DNA of 64,000 nt, from NCBI GenBank assembly GCA_036489495.1, contig DASXFR010000072.1, positions 1 through 64,000 on the forward strand, given 5' to 3'. Position 1 is the stretch's first letter. Each line of letters begins with the position of its first letter. The stretch is from DASZIT01 sp036489495 (GTDB lineage: Bacteria > Actinomycetota > Acidimicrobiia > Acidimicrobiales > RAAP-2). Below are positions 25,210-34,646 of the stretch, piece by piece. The notes under the pieces were generated by a model. It ran no database searches, had not been told where the DNA came from, and saw only the letters and a list, made by a program, of their open reading frames with translations. The translations under genes and the position numbers were made by a program.

Positions 25210-26373
25210 CTAGTTTCGCAGGCGGGCGACCACGCCCGGAACGGTGGCCAGCACCTGGTCGACATCGGCATCGGTCGACGTCGCCCCCAACGAGAACCGG
25301 ACCCCGCTCCCGGCCGCCTCTTTGTCCAACCCCATGGCCAGCAGCACGTGGCTGGCCTCCACCGCTCCGCTCGAGCAGGCGGCCCCGGCGGAGGCGGCCA
25401 CTCCGGCCTCATCGAGGAGCACCACCATCGCCTCGCTCTCGACGCCGGCGAACCGGAGATGGGCATGCCCGGGAACCTTGCCGGCTCGGTCCCCGGTCTC
25501 CTCCGCGCCGGTCACCGAAGCCAGCAGCCCATCCACCAATCGGTCACGGAGCCGGGTCACCCGGGTCACGGTGACAGCCCGGTCGGCCACGGTGGCCGAC
25601 AGGGCGGCAGCCATAGCCACGATACCGGCCACATTGTGGGTCCCGCTGCGCCGCTCCCGCTCCTGTCCCCCACCCCGGATCACCGGATCGATCAGCACCC
25701 CGTGGCGGACCACCAGTGCCCCGACCCCCTTGGGGCCGCCGAACTTGTGGGCGCTGACCGACAGGAGATCGACGGCCGCGGTGACCGGTGGCATCGCCAG
25801 CCACGGCGCGGCTTGGACGGCGTCGGTATGCAGCACGGCATCCGGTGAAAGGCGGCGAACCAAGCGTGACACCTCGTCGAGGGGCTGGATGGTACCGATT
25901 TCGTTGTTCACCGCCATCACCGACACCAAACGGACATCGGGGGTGCAGGCTTGGGCCAGGGCGTCCAGATCGACCATCCCCGAACGGTCGGAGCGCACCT
26001 CACGGAGCTCGCGGCTCTCGGGCCCGGCGGCCGCCCGGCAGGGGTTGAGCACCGCATGGTGCTCCATGGCCGTGCACACGATGGGGGCGGCCATCCCGCC
26101 GCCGACAACCGACAGGGCACCGAGGGTGCCGGAGATGGCCAGGTTGTCCGCCTCGGTCCCGCTCCCGGTGAACACCAACTCGCCGAGGTCAGCCCCGAGA
26201 AGGCCGGCGATCTCTTCCCGGGCGTCGTCCACCGCCAACCGCGCCCTCCTCGACTCACGGTGGCTCCCCGAAGGGTTGGCGAACATCCCGTCCCCGCTCA
26301 GGTAGGGCAGCATCGCCTCGACCGCCTCCGGCCGCATGGGCGTGGTGGCGGCATGATCGAGATACGCACGCAT
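25210..26373 (-). CDS. Cysteine desulfurase
   Basis: A 387-residue NifS/IscS-type PLP enzyme that takes sulfur from cysteine. PLP Lys is K210 in LLSVSAHKFGGPKGVG; the persulfide Cys is C333 in SAGAACSSGAVEAS. ATG 26373 gives MRAYLDHAATTPMRPEA, the standard start. It feeds MnmA directly downstream, and may also serve Fe-S assembly. It is divergent from the exported lysozyme-like gene. Confidence 0.95.
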   Translation of the reverse strand: MRAYLDHAATTPMRPEAVEAMLPYLSGDGMFANPSGSHRESRRARLAVDDAREEIAGLLGADLGELVFTGSGTEADNLAISGTLGALSVVGGGMAAPIVCTAMEHHAVLNPCRAAAGPESRELREVRSDRSGMVDLDALAQACTPDVRLVSVMAVNNEIGTIQPLDEVSRLVRRLSPDAVLHTDAVQAAPWLAMPPVTAAVDLLSVSAHKFGGPKGVGALVVRHGVLIDPVIRGGGQERERRSGTHNVAGIVAMAAALSATVADRAVTVTRVTRLRDRLVDGLLASVTGAEETGDRAGKVPGHAHLRFAGVESEAMVVLLDEAGVAASAGAACSSGAVEASHVLLAMGLDKEAAGSGVRFSLGATSTDADVDQVLATVPGVVARLRN

Positions 26374-26555
26374 CCACCCAGTTTGACCCACCCGAGCGCC
26401 GGGCCAGACACCCCGCCGATGGATGACCGGCGCGGCCACCTTCCTCACCAGGGGAGTCCAGCCCTGACCCGCCCGAGGCCCGGCGGGATGAGAAGCTGCA
26501 GGCGGGCCGGTATCCGCCTGTCGGGCACCCCAGGCCGCGACTGGCCCGGTCAACC

Positions 26556-27386
26556 ATGAGACGAACATCACGATCGAGGGCTCCCCGGCGCCGGCTCCGG
26601 CTCATCATCATCCCGGTCGTGACGTTGGCGGTGGCCGGGGCGGTCACCGCCATCATCATCAGCCTGCAACCGCCCCCGCCGGTGTTGGCTTCGACGTGCA
26701 CGTTCGGGAGCGGCTCGGCTGGCGGCCCTTTCGTCATCACCCCGACCCAGGCCCAGAACGCCGCCATCATCACCGCCGTCGGCGTGCAGAAGGGACTACC
26801 CGACCATGCCGCCACCGTGGCGCTGGCCACCTCGATGCAGGAGACCGAACTGCAGAACCTGCCCTACGGCGACCTCGACTCGGTCGGCCTCTTCCAGCAA
26901 CGCCCGTCCCAGGGTTGGGGAACCACCGCTCAGATCATGGACCCCGTCTACGCCGCCGGCGCCTTCTTCGACCATCTCGCCCAGGTGCCGGGATGGGAGT
27001 CGCTGCCGGTGACCGAGGCCGCCCAGCTCGTCCAGCACAGCGCCACCCCCGACGCCTACGCCCAATGGTCGCTCGAGGCCCAGGCCTTGGCCATCGCCAC
27101 CACCGGTGAGGTCCCCGCCGGTCTCAGCTGCCGTCTCAGCAGTTTCGCCGGAGCCACCCCGAGCCACGCCGCCCTGGTCACCGCGGCCACCGCCGAGCTC
27201 GGCCCCAACCCGTTCGGGACCCCGACGACCACCCAACGGGGATGGCAGATCGCCGCCTGGGCAGTGGCTCACGCCTACAACTACCACCTCACCTCGGTGT
27301 CGTTCGACGGTCGTACCTGGACGGCGAGCTCGGGAACCTGGGCGGCGGCTCCGGCCGTCGACCACGTGGTCACCTCGACCCAGTAA
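26556..27386 (+). CDS. Exported lysozyme-fold-like protein
   Basis: A 276-residue protein with a basic start and one signal/anchor helix (LIIIPVVTLAVAGAVTAIIIS). The domain KGLPDHAATVALATSMQETELQNL followed by YGDLDSVGLFQQRPSQGWG resembles the actinobacterial lytic transglycosylase/lysozyme-like domain; the Glu in MQETELQ is the likely catalytic acid. It probably cuts or binds peptidoglycan outside the cell. The C-terminal 80 residues are a separate Ala/Thr-rich piece of unknown role. The start is an ATG without a clear ribosome site. Confidence 0.72.
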   Translation: MRRTSRSRAPRRRLRLIIIPVVTLAVAGAVTAIIISLQPPPPVLASTCTFGSGSAGGPFVITPTQAQNAAIITAVGVQKGLPDHAATVALATSMQETELQNLPYGDLDSVGLFQQRPSQGWGTTAQIMDPVYAAGAFFDHLAQVPGWESLPVTEAAQLVQHSATPDAYAQWSLEAQALAIATTGEVPAGLSCRLSSFAGATPSHAALVTAATAELGPNPFGTPTTTQRGWQIAAWAVAHAYNYHLTSVSFDGRTWTASSGTWAAAPAVDHVVTSTQ

Positions 27387-27391
27387 GGCGA

Positions 27392-28795
27392 TCAGGCCAC
27401 CCACACCGACTTGATGTTGCAGAACTCGCGGATCCCGTGCTGGGAAAGCTCGCGGCCCACCCCCGAAGTCTTGATCCCCCCGAACGGCAGCTCGGGCATC
27501 GACACCACCATGCCGTTGACGAACACCTGGCCGGCCTCCAGCCCGGTGACGAACCGCTGCTGCTCGTCGGGGTCATTGGTCCACACGCTGGAGCCGAGGC
27601 CGAAGTCGGTGCCGTTGGCCACCGCCAGTGCCTCGTCGGAGCTCGCCACCCGGAAGACCAGCGCCACCGGCCCGAACACCTCCTCGGTCGCCACCCGCAT
27701 CTCGGCGGTGATGTCGGCGATCACGGTGGGCCGGTAGAAATAGCCGGCCTTATCGGGGCCCTCGGGCCCGACCACCCGCTCGCCACCACAGAGGATCGAC
27801 GCCCCGTGGCTGCGGGCGTCCTCCACCAGAGCCTCGATGTTGTCCCGGGCCACCGCCGTCACCAAGGGGCCGACCTCGGTAGCGGGATCGAAGGGGTCCC
27901 CCACGGTCATGGCTTCCACCCGGGCCACGAACGCCTCGATGAAGACGTCGGCCACCTCCTCGTGGACGATGAACCGCTTGGCGGCGATACACGACTGTCC
28001 GGTGTTCTGCATCCGGGCCTCCACCCCCACCGACACCGCCCGTTCCAGGTTGGCCGTCGGCAGCACGATGAACGGGTCGCTCCCGCCGAGCTCGAGGACC
28101 ACCTTCTTGATGGCCGACCCGGCCTGGGCGCCCACCGCCCGGCCGGCGCCGACGCTGCCGGTCAAGGTGACCGCCTTCACCCGCGAGTCGGCGATGATCC
28201 CCGGCACCTGATCGGTCCCGACCAGCAGGGACTGAAACACGCCGGCCGGGGCCCCGGCCCGGCGGAACAGATCCTCGAGCAGCAACGAGGTCCGGCTCAC
28301 GTTCGGAGAGTGCTTCAACAGGCCGACGTTGCCGGCCATCACCGCCGGGGCCGCGAACCTCACCACCTGCCACAGCGGAAAGTTCCAGGGCATGATGGCG
28401 AGCACCGGTCCCAGCGGTTGGTAGGTCACCAGCCCCAGCGATGCATCGACCGGCATCTCCTCATCGGTGAGAAACCCCTCACCGTGGGCGGCGAACCACC
28501 GGAAGGCATTGGCGCACTTGGCCACTTCGCCCTTGGCCTGGGCAAAGGGCTTGCCCATCTCGGTGGTCACCTGGTGGGCGATGTCGGGCAGCTCGCCCTC
28601 CAACAGCTCGGCCACGGTAATCAGCAGCCGGGCCCGATCGGCGAAGCTGGTGTCGGCCCACTCCGCCGCCGCCCGGGCGGCCAGGGCCAGCCGGGTCTCC
28701 ACCTCGGCGGCGTCGAACGGCTCGAAGGACTGCAGCAACTCGCCGGTGGCGGGGTTGACGGATGCAAGCGGCGGTCCGGCGTCGTTGGGGCTCAT
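27392..28795 (-). CDS. Succinate-semialdehyde dehydrogenase-like ALDH
   Basis: A 467-residue NAD(P)-dependent aldehyde dehydrogenase. VLAIMPWNFPLWQVVRFAAPA is the cofactor-binding block, VVLELGGSDPFIVL has the general-base Glu and NTGQSCIAAKRFIV the catalytic Cys. The short form and the GGSDPF motif fit the GabD/YneI branch (succinate semialdehyde). Start MSPNDAGPPLAS at 28795, or MRQNRDMSPND at 28813. It lies 29 bases after the acyl-CoA ligase stop, same strand, so probably one transcript with the MFS and ligase genes. Confidence 0.9.
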   Translation of the reverse strand: MSPNDAGPPLASVNPATGELLQSFEPFDAAEVETRLALAARAAAEWADTSFADRARLLITVAELLEGELPDIAHQVTTEMGKPFAQAKGEVAKCANAFRWFAAHGEGFLTDEEMPVDASLGLVTYQPLGPVLAIMPWNFPLWQVVRFAAPAVMAGNVGLLKHSPNVSRTSLLLEDLFRRAGAPAGVFQSLLVGTDQVPGIIADSRVKAVTLTGSVGAGRAVGAQAGSAIKKVVLELGGSDPFIVLPTANLERAVSVGVEARMQNTGQSCIAAKRFIVHEEVADVFIEAFVARVEAMTVGDPFDPATEVGPLVTAVARDNIEALVEDARSHGASILCGGERVVGPEGPDKAGYFYRPTVIADITAEMRVATEEVFGPVALVFRVASSDEALAVANGTDFGLGSSVWTNDPDEQQRFVTGLEAGQVFVNGMVVSMPELPFGGIKTSGVGRELSQHGIREFCNIKSVWVA

Positions 28796-28824
28796 GTCGC
28801 GATTCTGCCTCATCGGCCAGCGGG

Positions 28825-30213
28825 CTAAACCCCGAGCTGGGCGGCAACCGCTCGACGCTGCAGCTTCCCGGTGGCGGTGGTCGGCAGCGACTCGGCCACG
28901 ACGTACTGCTTGGGCCGCTTGAACCCGGCCATCCGGTCGGCGGCATGGGCCTCGAGGGCGCCGATCAACCGGGCGTGATCGGCGGGTCCGACGGCGGGAT
29001 CCGGAACCACCACCGCGCACACCCGCTGCCCCCACATCTCGTCGGGGAGGCCGACCACAGCCACCCCGGCCACCCCGGCAACCTCGGCGAGGACATGTTC
29101 GACCTCGGCCGGGTAGACGTTGACCCCGCCGCTGATGATCAGGTCGTCCCGGCGGCCGTCGAGGTACAGGTAGCCGTCGCCATCCAGCCGGCCGAGGTCG
29201 CCGACGGTGAAGGCGCCGTCCCGCCACGCCGAGGCCGTCTTGTCCGGGTCCCTCCAGTACTCGAACTTCCCGAAATCGGGAGGCCGGCACCAGATGGTGC
29301 CATCGTCATCGACGGTGATGGTCCGTCCCCGGCGGGCGTGGCCGACACTGCCGGGGTGGTCCACCCACTCCTGGGGCGAGCAGGCGGTGAACTGCCCCTC
29401 GGTGGATCCGTAGAACTCCCAAAGCACCCCGGCGCCGACCCGGTCGAGGGCCTTCCGCTTGAGCCCTTCCGGGCAGGGCGACCCGGCGTGGACCAGCAGC
29501 CGGAGGGCGTCGAACCGGGCGGGGAGCTGGTCGCCGAGGGCCAGCAGGCGGGCCAGGGCCGAGGGGGCCATGAAGGCGGTGGTCGGGATCACCCCCGCCT
29601 CTCCCATCAGCGCCCGGAGGGCGGCGGACGCCCCGAACCGGCCGAGGATGACGCAGGTCCCCCCTCGGAGCAGGGTCCCGGCGGCGAACCTCACCGACAC
29701 CGAGTGGTACATCGGCGAGCACACCAGGTGGACGTCGTCGGGCCCGAACGACCAGAGGTCGGCCTCGTCGTCGAAGGCGGCAGCGGCGGTGGCGGGGTCC
29801 CACACCCCCGACCACACCCCCTTGGCGTGGCCGGTGGTCCCCGAGGTGTAGTGCATCGGCCGCCCTCGCGGGTAGGGGCCCAACTCGACCGGGGGGCCGG
29901 AATCGAACGCGGCCAGGTCGGCCGTATCGGCCACCACCAACCCCGGCGCGGCGTCGTCGATCAACTGCTGGCGTTCGTCATCCAGCAGGGTGGCATTGAG
30001 GAGGACCGGAATCACGCCGGTCCGCAGCGCTCCCAGCACCGCACACAACAGGGCGGCGGAAGACGGGAGACAGAAGGCCACCCGGTCACCCGGCCCGAGG
30101 CCGGCCGAGGCCAGAGAGCCGGCCGCCCGAGCCTGAGCCGCCTCGGCATCGGTCGGGGTCAATACCTCGATGGTGACCGGGCCGTCGGATGCCGGCTCGG
30201 GTGCACCGATCAC
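28825..30213 (-). CDS. AMP-dependent acyl-CoA synthetase/ligase
   Basis: A 462-residue adenylating enzyme. P-loop MHYTSGTTGHAKGVW, LWEFYGSTEGQ, the GDLGRLDGDGYLYLDGRRDDLIISGG hinge and the C-terminal PTTATGKLQRRAV with the catalytic Lys are present. It is on the short side of the family because the N-terminal lid is brief. It activates a carboxylic acid to the acyl-CoA; the chain length is not readable. GTG 30213 overlaps the MFS stop by four bases (GTGA). Confidence 0.88.
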   Translation of the reverse strand: MIGAPEPASDGPVTIEVLTPTDAEAAQARAAGSLASAGLGPGDRVAFCLPSSAALLCAVLGALRTGVIPVLLNATLLDDERQQLIDDAAPGLVVADTADLAAFDSGPPVELGPYPRGRPMHYTSGTTGHAKGVWSGVWDPATAAAAFDDEADLWSFGPDDVHLVCSPMYHSVSVRFAAGTLLRGGTCVILGRFGASAALRALMGEAGVIPTTAFMAPSALARLLALGDQLPARFDALRLLVHAGSPCPEGLKRKALDRVGAGVLWEFYGSTEGQFTACSPQEWVDHPGSVGHARRGRTITVDDDGTIWCRPPDFGKFEYWRDPDKTASAWRDGAFTVGDLGRLDGDGYLYLDGRRDDLIISGGVNVYPAEVEHVLAEVAGVAGVAVVGLPDEMWGQRVCAVVVPDPAVGPADHARLIGALEAHAADRMAGFKRPKQYVVAESLPTTATGKLQRRAVAAQLGV

Positions 30214-31481
30214 GGCAGCTCCTCGGTCGGGACGATCTCCGAGGCGTCATGCCGGAGATCATCCAACGCGGCCAGCAGTTGGGGCCGGAAGGTGGCCACC
30301 ACGACCAGCACGGCCAGGAGGATCACCGCACCGCCGACGGTCACCGCCCGCACCCCGATGTGGTTGGCGATCTGCCCCTGGATCACCGCCCCGATCGGGT
30401 ACACGATGCCCAGAGCCATCATGTAGAACCCGAGCACCCGGCCCCGAGACGCCTCGGGCGCCCGGAGCTGGACCACGGTGTTGAGACCGGCCAGCACGGC
30501 GATGTAGCCGGCGCCCACCAGCAAGAAGGTCACCAGTGACCACCACAGTGCCGGCGCCAGCCCGTAGTTGATGAGGAGGAGCGGCAACAGGAACAGGGCG
30601 CCGCGCACCATCGTCCGCCGTCCGACTAGTTCGGCCAGGGACGGAAGCACCATGGCGCCGATCACCGCCCCGACGCCCTGGGCGGTGACCAACAACGCCG
30701 TCCCGCCCGAGAACGAGTGGCCGTGGTGGAAAGCGGCGGCCATCACCGTCACCAGGGCGATGAACGGGGAGGCCAATAGGGCCACCACCGAGATGAGGAT
30801 GATGGCGCTGCGACACCCCGGCTCGCTCATGGCCGTGTGGGCGCCGTCGGCGATCCGACGGTACATGCCCTCGTGGCCGGCCACCGGCGCCGGCCGGGGC
30901 AGCCGCACCAGGGTCAAAGCGATCACCACCGCGGCGAACGAGGCGGCATTGACCGCGAAGGTCAGGGTGTAGTCGTTGTGGAGGAGGAGGAGGCCGGCGG
31001 CAGCTGGTCCGACCACCCGGCCGAGGTTGAACTGGGCGGATGACAGTGACATCGCCCCCAGGAGGTCCTCTTTGGGCACCATGTCGGGAAGCATGGCTTG
31101 ATAGGCCGGAAACCCGACCGCCCCTGCCGCTCCCCCGAAGAAGGCGACGATGACCACCGCGCCCGGCTCGTCGTGCCCGGTGGCCACCAGCAGGGTCAGC
31201 ACGGCGGCGAAGGCCATTTCGAACAGGGTGGTGAGTTGCAACCACCGGCGTCGGTCGAACCGGTCGGCCATGGCGCCGCCCACCGGAGCCAGCAGTCCGA
31301 TGGGAAGGAAGCTGGCGGCGATGACCAAGGTGGTCCAACCGGCCTGGTGGCCGCTCCGGGAGTAGACCAGCAACCCGAGGGCGATGCTTTGCATCCAGGT
31401 CCCGACATTGGAGATCAGCGCCGACGACCACAGCAGGGCGAAGTTGCGTGACCGCAGGGGTCGGAGCGAGGCCAGGGGCAC
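30210..31481 (-). CDS. MFS transporter (MFS_3, EntS-like)
   Basis: A 423-residue, 12-helix transporter. LRSRNFALLWSSALISNVGTWMQSIALGLLVYS at the start and GAMADRFDRRRWL (motif A) place it with the EntS/MFS_3 exporters. It is the first gene of an MFS-ligase-ALDH group. GTG start; divergent from the epoxide-hydrolase-like gene. The substrate is unknown. Confidence 0.88.
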   Translation of the reverse strand: MPLASLRPLRSRNFALLWSSALISNVGTWMQSIALGLLVYSRSGHQAGWTTLVIAASFLPIGLLAPVGGAMADRFDRRRWLQLTTLFEMAFAAVLTLLVATGHDEPGAVVIVAFFGGAAGAVGFPAYQAMLPDMVPKEDLLGAMSLSSAQFNLGRVVGPAAAGLLLLHNDYTLTFAVNAASFAAVVIALTLVRLPRPAPVAGHEGMYRRIADGAHTAMSEPGCRSAIILISVVALLASPFIALVTVMAAAFHHGHSFSGGTALLVTAQGVGAVIGAMVLPSLAELVGRRTMVRGALFLLPLLLINYGLAPALWWSLVTFLLVGAGYIAVLAGLNTVVQLRAPEASRGRVLGFYMMALGIVYPIGAVIQGQIANHIGVRAVTVGGAVILLAVLVVVATFRPQLLAALDDLRHDASEIVPTEELP

Positions 31482-31675
31482 CGGCCGAGGCTACCGGGAG
31501 CCGGATGGCGCCGGTCGGAGAGAGGCAGCCCGGTCGAAGGCATCCCGAGCACCAGAACGGTCGATCGGCCAGCCAGATCTGACCGGTCGGCAAGGTGGAC
31601 CCAGCCGGCGTTCCGGCCTCTTACCGCCAGTAGGGTGAGCGGCCAAGCACCGCTCCCACTGAAAGGATCGCACCC
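31482..31675. other. Divergent intergenic region with a 5' hairpin
   Basis: This lies between the MFS and hydrolase genes. Near the hydrolase gene there is a 6-bp hairpin, GAGCGG (31637-31642) with CCGCTC (31650-31655), just after a TAGGGT box (31631-31636), and a GAAAGGA ribosome site. No other feature is recognised. Confidence 0.4.
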
Positions 31676-32512
31676 GTGGACACTTTCGAACGCGACGGGC
31701 TCACCTTTGAGGTGTCCGACACCGGCCCGGCCGACGGCAGGGTGGTCATCGCTCTCCACGGGTTCCCCGAGGACCGCCACTGCTGGGACCGGTTGGCGGC
31801 GTCCCTGGCCGGCCGGGGTTACCGCACGTTGGCGCCCGACCAACGGGGCTACTCTCCGCGCGCCCGCCCAACCGGCCGGCGGGCGTACACCCTCGACCTC
31901 CTCACCGCCGATGTGCTGGCGCTGGCCGACCAGGCTGGCGCGATCCGCTTCGATCTCGTCGGACACGACTGGGGGGCCGCCCTCGCCTGGTATGTGGCCG
32001 CCAACCACCCGGACCGGGTCCGCACCCTGACCGCCCTTTCCGTCCCGCACCTCCAGGCGTTTCTCGAGGCCATGACCCGGAGCAGCCAGGCATTGCACTC
32101 GTGGTACTTCGCGTTCTTCCAGATCCCGAAGCTGCCCGAAGCGATCCTGGCCCGCGCCGGTGAGAAACGGTTTGTCGCCCAACTGGGCCGGACGGGTCTG
32201 GACGAGGACTCGGCGCGCCGCTATGCCCGTCGGGCGGCCAGTCCTGGGGCAATGACCGGACCCATCAACTGGTACCGGGCCCTGCCGTTCGAGGTACGCA
32301 CCCGACTCGGGCCGGTCACCGCCCCGACCCTCTACGTCTGGGGTGATTCCGACCCGTTCATCAGCCGGGTTGCCGCCGAGCGATGCGCCCGGCATGTCTC
32401 CGGTCCATTCCAATTCGAGACGGTGGTCGGAGGTACGCACTGGCTTCCCAGCGGCTCGGTCGATGACATCGCCCCGCTTCTTCTTGGTCACCTGGCCGGC
32501 ACGGCCGGCTGA
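31676..32512 (+). CDS. Alpha/beta hydrolase, epoxide hydrolase type
   Basis: A 278-residue hydrolase with LHGFPEDRHCWDRLA (HGxP oxyanion motif) and the nucleophile motif LVGHDWGAALAW, in which Asp is the nucleophile, as in epoxide hydrolases and haloalkane dehalogenases. The late Asp (YVWGDSDPFI) and His (GGTHWLPS) complete the triad. Epoxide hydrolysis is the better guess because of the HGFPE motif. The GTG start has a GAAAGGA ribosome site about 10 bases upstream. Confidence 0.88.
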   Translation: MDTFERDGLTFEVSDTGPADGRVVIALHGFPEDRHCWDRLAASLAGRGYRTLAPDQRGYSPRARPTGRRAYTLDLLTADVLALADQAGAIRFDLVGHDWGAALAWYVAANHPDRVRTLTALSVPHLQAFLEAMTRSSQALHSWYFAFFQIPKLPEAILARAGEKRFVAQLGRTGLDEDSARRYARRAASPGAMTGPINWYRALPFEVRTRLGPVTAPTLYVWGDSDPFISRVAAERCARHVSGPFQFETVVGGTHWLPSGSVDDIAPLLLGHLAGTAG

Positions 32513-32537
32513 CCGGTGGTCGTGCCAAGCTGAACCG

Positions 32538-33314
32538 ATGAGCCCGATGGAATCCGAGGCCGAAGCTGACGTCAGCCTCCGCCTCGCGCAGCGGTTGTTG
32601 GCCGAGGCGGATTCGGTGGTGGTGCTGACCGGTGCCGGCATCTCCACCGACTCGGGCATCCCCGACTTCCGGGGTCCGAACGGGGTGTTCACCAAGAACC
32701 CGGAGGCGGAGAAGCTGGCCACCCTGAGCGCCTACATGTCCGACGGGGAGATCCGGCGCCGAGCCTGGCGCAACCGGCTCGACTCACCGACCTGGTCAGC
32801 CCGCCCCAACGCCTCCCATGTCGCCCTCACCCGGTTGGCGGCGTCCGGGAAGCTCCACACGCTGGTCACCCAGAACATCGACGGGCTCCATCAGGCCGCC
32901 GGCACCGACCCGGATCTCATCGTCGAGATCCACGGCACCATGCACCAGGTGATGTGCATGTCCTGCGACCGGCGCTCCCCGATGTCCGAGAACCTCGACC
33001 GGGTGCGAGCGGGGGAAGAGGACCCGCCCTGCCGCGCCTGTGGGGGGATCCTCAAATCTGCCACCATCAGCTTCGGCCAGAACCTGGTGGCCGAGGACCT
33101 GGAGCGGGCCACTCGGGCCGCCTCCGAGTGCGATCTGCTGCTGGCCGTTGGGTCGAGCCTGGGAGTGTTCCCGGCGGCCGGCCTGGTGCCCATCGCCCGT
33201 GAACACGGTGCCGGACTGGTGATCGTCAACGGCGAGGAGACGGGGTTCGACTCCCTGGCCGATGCGGTCGTCCGGTTGCCGATCGGGGAGGCGGTTCCCG
33301 CCCTGGTCGGCTGA
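32538..33314 (+). CDS. NAD-dependent protein deacylase (sirtuin)
   Basis: A 258-residue Sir2 protein. GAGISTDSGIPDFRGP (32-47) and TQNIDGLH (111-118) bind NAD, H132 in EIHGTMH is catalytic, and C140, C143, C165 and C168 form the zinc site. It removes acetyl or other acyl groups from lysines. The ATG at 32538 lies 25 bases after the hydrolase stop, so it may be co-transcribed. A second ATG at 32547 is possible. Confidence 0.95.
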   Translation: MSPMESEAEADVSLRLAQRLLAEADSVVVLTGAGISTDSGIPDFRGPNGVFTKNPEAEKLATLSAYMSDGEIRRRAWRNRLDSPTWSARPNASHVALTRLAASGKLHTLVTQNIDGLHQAAGTDPDLIVEIHGTMHQVMCMSCDRRSPMSENLDRVRAGEEDPPCRACGGILKSATISFGQNLVAEDLERATRAASECDLLLAVGSSLGVFPAAGLVPIAREHGAGLVIVNGEETGFDSLADAVVRLPIGEAVPALVG

Positions 33315-33354
33315 CCGCCCGCTGCAGGGTGGTGCGCCGCCAGGGGCCGGGGGG

Positions 33355-33474
33355 CTATTTGTCGAGCTTGATCTTGCGCCGGGGCCGGAGGGCGAACCAC
33401 CAGACGCTGGCCATGGTGGCCACGATGGTGACGGCTGCCGCCGGCTTGACGAGCTTGCGCGAACGATCTGACAT
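33355..33474 (-). CDS. 39-residue single-helix membrane protein
   Basis: A short gene read as MSDRSRKLVKPAAAVTIVAT then MASVWWFALRPRRKIKLDK. It has a basic N-terminus, one helix (about residues 11-30) and a strongly basic tail, so it should insert in the membrane with both charged ends flanking a single span. There is only a weak AGGT before the ATG. It lies alone on the minus strand, its stop 41 bases from the sirtuin stop. The amino-acid pattern, clean start and stop make it a likely gene; its role is unknown. Confidence 0.55.
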   Translation of the reverse strand: MSDRSRKLVKPAAAVTIVATMASVWWFALRPRRKIKLDK

Positions 33475-33593
33475 ACCTGTGACGTTACCTGCCGGGATGG
33501 GACCGCCGGATGCGGCGCCGGATTTGCCGGATTTTTCACTGATTCATATCCGCTCCATACGGTTTTCTTAGGCACCGTTCCGATCCTTGGATC

Positions 33594-33875
33594 ATGGCCT
33601 ACTACCCGACACCCCTACCCCGAGAACTAGAAGGCATCCCGGCCCGCCGGCCAGGCGTCGAGCCCGCCAAGCCGCCGCGGGTCTGGAAGGGCGTCGTCAC
33701 GCTGGTGATCATGGCCCTGCTGGTCGGAGCGGTAACGGGGCTCGGGGTGCTGGAAGCCGACAGTCTCCACTCCCTACCGACCTCCAGTGGTACGGCTGCC
33801 CTGACCGTCAACGCCGGACCTTCCCCGGCCACCCTCCCCGTCTCCGGATCCGCCCGGGGTCCGACCCGGATCTGA
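33594..33875 (+). CDS. Small membrane protein, one helix
   Basis: A 93-residue protein: a Pro-rich cytoplasmic start (MAYYPTPLPRELEGIPARRP), one membrane helix (VWKGVVTLVIMALLVGAVTGLGVL) and a Ser/Thr/Pro-rich outer tail. I do not recognise a family. It precedes the HAD gene by 45 bases in the same direction and is divergent from the 39-residue membrane protein gene. The tail could be a poorly conserved linker. Confidence 0.55.
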   Translation: MAYYPTPLPRELEGIPARRPGVEPAKPPRVWKGVVTLVIMALLVGAVTGLGVLEADSLHSLPTSSGTAALTVNAGPSPATLPVSGSARGPTRI

Positions 33876-33920
33876 ACGCGCCCGGTTGCCGACGCGCTCC
33901 CCACCGGCAAGAGTCGCGAG

Positions 33921-34586
33921 GTGGCCGACGACCCGGGACTCGAGTGGCTGGTCTTCGACCTCGGCGAAACGCTGGTCGACGAAACCCAGAACTGGGGTCG
34001 GTGGGCCGACTACCTGGGTGTCCCCCGGTTGACCTTCTTCGCCGTCCTGGGTTCGGTCATCGTCGATCGACGGCCCCACGTCGACGTCTTCGAGTATTTC
34101 CGCCCCGGCTTCGACCTGGAGGCCGAGATCGTCAAGAAATTGGCGGCGGGGTACCCGTGGACGTTCGAGGAGTCCGATCTCTACCCGGATGCGTTGCCGG
34201 CGCTGGTGGCCCTCAAGGCATGCGGCTACCGACTGGCGGTGGTCGGGAACCAGACGGCGTCGGCTTCCCGATTCATGGCGGAACTCCCGGTGGAGATGAC
34301 CGCCACCTCGGACGAGTGGGGGGTGGCGAAGCCCGACCCGGCGTTCTTTGCCCGAATGAAACACGAACTCGGGGCCCCGGCCAACCGCATCGCCTATGTC
34401 GGCGACCGCATCGACAACGACGTATTGCCGGCCCGCCGGGCCGGAATGGTCGCCGTGCACCTGCGCCGCGGCCCCTGGGGCATCATCCAGGCTGGGTGGC
34501 CCGAGGCGTCCGAGGCCGATATTCGCCTCGATTCGCTGTCGGAACTGGAAGCGGCACTGGCAAGGTTCCGGCCCGCGGTGCCGTGA
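33921..34586 (+). CDS. HAD superfamily hydrolase
   Basis: A 221-residue HAD-fold protein. Motif I is VFDLGETLVDE: the nucleophile Asp is present, but the second Asp of DxD is Gly, as in several HAD branches of uncertain activity. Motif II is VVGNQTAS, motif III AKPDPAFF with the Lys, and motif IV YVGDRIDNDVLPARRAG. A phosphatase or dehalogenase activity is possible but weakened by the missing Asp. The start is GTG. Confidence 0.83.
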   Translation: MADDPGLEWLVFDLGETLVDETQNWGRWADYLGVPRLTFFAVLGSVIVDRRPHVDVFEYFRPGFDLEAEIVKKLAAGYPWTFEESDLYPDALPALVALKACGYRLAVVGNQTASASRFMAELPVEMTATSDEWGVAKPDPAFFARMKHELGAPANRIAYVGDRIDNDVLPARRAGMVAVHLRRGPWGIIQAGWPEASEADIRLDSLSELEAALARFRPAVP

Positions 34587-34646
34587 CTCACCCGGAGGGC
34601 GGCGCCGGTGGCGACCGGGCTTTCCTCCAGCCCGTAATGTCGTGCT

